NCBI GenBank assembly: GCA_034440575.1
Contig: JAOTOL010001451.1
Location: 305,001-369,000, forward strand
Length of the DNA stretch: 64,000 bases
Source of the DNA: Imbricaverruca yamaguchii
Taxonomy: Eukaryota; Arthropoda; Thecostraca; Neoverrucidae
Direction of reading: 5' to 3'
Shown here: positions 62,663 to 64,000 of the stretch, piece after piece
Layout: the number at the start of each line of letters is the position of its first letter
Numbering within the stretch: the stretch's first letter is position 1
Position numbers and translations under genes: made by a program
Notes under the pieces: generated by a model
What the model saw: only the letters and a program-made list of their open reading frames with translations
What the model was told of the DNA's origin: nothing
The model's database searches: none

Positions 62663-62990
62663 AGGGGCGTAAACAACGGTGGGGTTACTGGGGGCATGTG
62701 CCCCCATGGTAAGGTGGGACCCATCCGGCCAAGCAAAGGCGCCAACATTATATTTAGGCTACCGGCGGATGTACCTATACTGTTTGGAATAGCACGCCCT
62801 TATCACCCATGTGCAGAGACGGAGCCTGCAGCTGGTTTTCAGGATTGCTTTCCATTTTTCATTCATAAACGTCTAGACCAGGGGTGTTCTTTTTGTATAT
62901 TTTTGAACAGCAAGTGCCTCCTCAATGTTGGCCCTATCCACTAATAATGTAAACTTTTAACATGGGGCACCATTGAGCATGCACTCGATC
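62663..62990 (+). mobile_element. Family D-related fragment
   Basis: Begins CAGGGGCGTAAACAACGG, which looks like a hAT-type terminus, and contains 'ggcatgtgcccccatgg' and the 'aacatggggcacca' block shared with 308-440. The right end is undefined. Confidence 0.45.
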
Positions 62991-64000
62991 GATTTTGGGA
63001 TTCCCATCAACTTTATGTGCTTTGCACCCAATTAATCAATAATAATGGTAACAAGAATACTAATAATTATGCATATATATATAATATAATAATGATAATA
63101 AATACAATATGCGTGTGTGTGTGTGTGCATGCCAGCCTTTCGGGTTATGAAATGGACATATACGAAAATCTCAATGATGCATGAATATATAATTGTTTCC
63201 CGCACTTTATGCGTGAAAATTCCTCGACAATTCAGTAAACATTTGAACAGGAGGAATAGGGCTGAAATCCACTGAGCTCGGAACGATGGTGATAGGTTTG
63301 GCACTTTGCAGCGCCAAATTAAGTTCTTGAGAATCAACTTACCATAAAATTAAAATAAATACTTATTATATAAAATACTAAAATACTGGTCGAAAACCGG
63401 CGATTTTTTATGCGTCACCTCATTTGGGTGCCACGGACCATCCCTGATTCTAAGGAATGTATGGCATGAAAACGCCCTTTAGTTTGCTGGTTGAACAATT
63501 CAAAGTCGATTTGCTTCATTTGTTCCCTTATGTTTTGTCCGGTACAATGCTAAAAGTCAGCATGATCATCAGGTATGCAAAAATCTTCATCCAGTCCACT
63601 CCGATGAAGTAGTGGAAGGACTGTGTTCGGATATATCCTCCAGACTCGCATGTTGCACCTCACCAGTTGTGGGAATTCCGGGCATGGTGGTCTACATCAA
63701 TCAATCAAATACCGCTTTCCGAATAATCAGATGCGCAAATACTTACCTCCATGAACTGTCTTTCTGCATACCAACGCAAATAGAATGGATCTTCGTCATG
63801 TTATTGATGTACTTGCGTGCCCACGTTAGAATGCGTTCTTAATAAGGATATTCAGTGCAGTAGTGAAGTGCATTAAGTGACATTATGAAGTAGGTTAGTA
63901 ATATTTATCTACTGTATTGCACACACCTTTTGTGTCTCTCATGCACACATCATAATGTCTCATATCTTGCATAATCAACGAATGCTTCCAGTGCAAGCAT
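62991..64000. other. No confident feature
   Basis: AT-rich sequence with a small compound AT/GT microsatellite at about 63,073-63,128. A 76-codon plus-strand ORF (63,612-63,842) is unrecognised. Confidence 0.4.

Overview
This is a window of nuclear genomic DNA from an animal, almost certainly an arthropod. The only clear host gene is a split immunoglobulin (Ig) gene of the DIP/Lachesin type, a protostome nervous-system family. There are no operons, bacterial signals or long intron-free genes. Coding signal is confined to short GC-rich exons in a sea of microsatellites, minisatellites, SINEs and small DNA transposons. Microsatellite load and repeat content would fit a crustacean (perhaps a barnacle) or a chelicerate, but I cannot name the species.

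Layout. 1-12,745: part of the DIP/Lachesin-like gene on the minus strand. One exon at 12,639-12,745 and one at 1,055-1,240 together encode the first Ig domain, joined in phase 0 across an 11.4-kb intron. That intron holds an 18-bp GC-rich minisatellite ending about 40 bp from the acceptor, a hAT-like element with a piggyBac-like element nested in it, and a 5'-truncated LINE. 12.9-21 kb: non-coding, with a purine-rich tract, a 116-bp-arm near-perfect palindrome carrying hammerhead-like core motifs, and a Penelope-like reverse transcriptase remnant beside it. 21.8-25.7 kb: a 3.9-kb CpG-rich minisatellite of about 42-44 bp per unit. 27.3-29.5 kb and 56.0-57.8 kb: two copies of one long dispersed repeat. 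30.7-32.5 kb: 29-bp and 36-bp minisatellites, the latter abutting a candidate minus-strand exon (32,490-32,604). 33-34 kb: a 1-kb polypyrimidine tract. 37.9-46.9 kb: a nest of TTAA-flanked, piggyBac-like non-autonomous elements of two families (here called A and B), with nested and inverted arrangements. 49-53 kb: 37-bp and 56-bp tandem arrays, a tRNA-derived SINE, and a third TTAA family (C) inserted inside a tandem repeat. 58-64 kb: mostly unassigned sequence with SINE remnants.

How the parts relate. The most informative structure is the transposon archaeology. Families A, B and C all start and end at TTAA, and both A (in B) and C (in a tandem array) can be compared with uninterrupted equivalents of their target sites. 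All three are unusually rich in AGGTCA-type nuclear-receptor half-sites, and family A also carries an almost invariant TGACGTCA (CRE) octamer. One A+B composite is bounded by TTAA at one B end and one A end, as if a hybrid element had moved. No transposase gene is visible, so these elements depend on an enzyme encoded elsewhere. Most long open reading frames in the window are artefacts of stop-free tandem repeats.

Names A, B, C and D are my own labels. Copy numbers are estimates from unit length, and no database search was possible.
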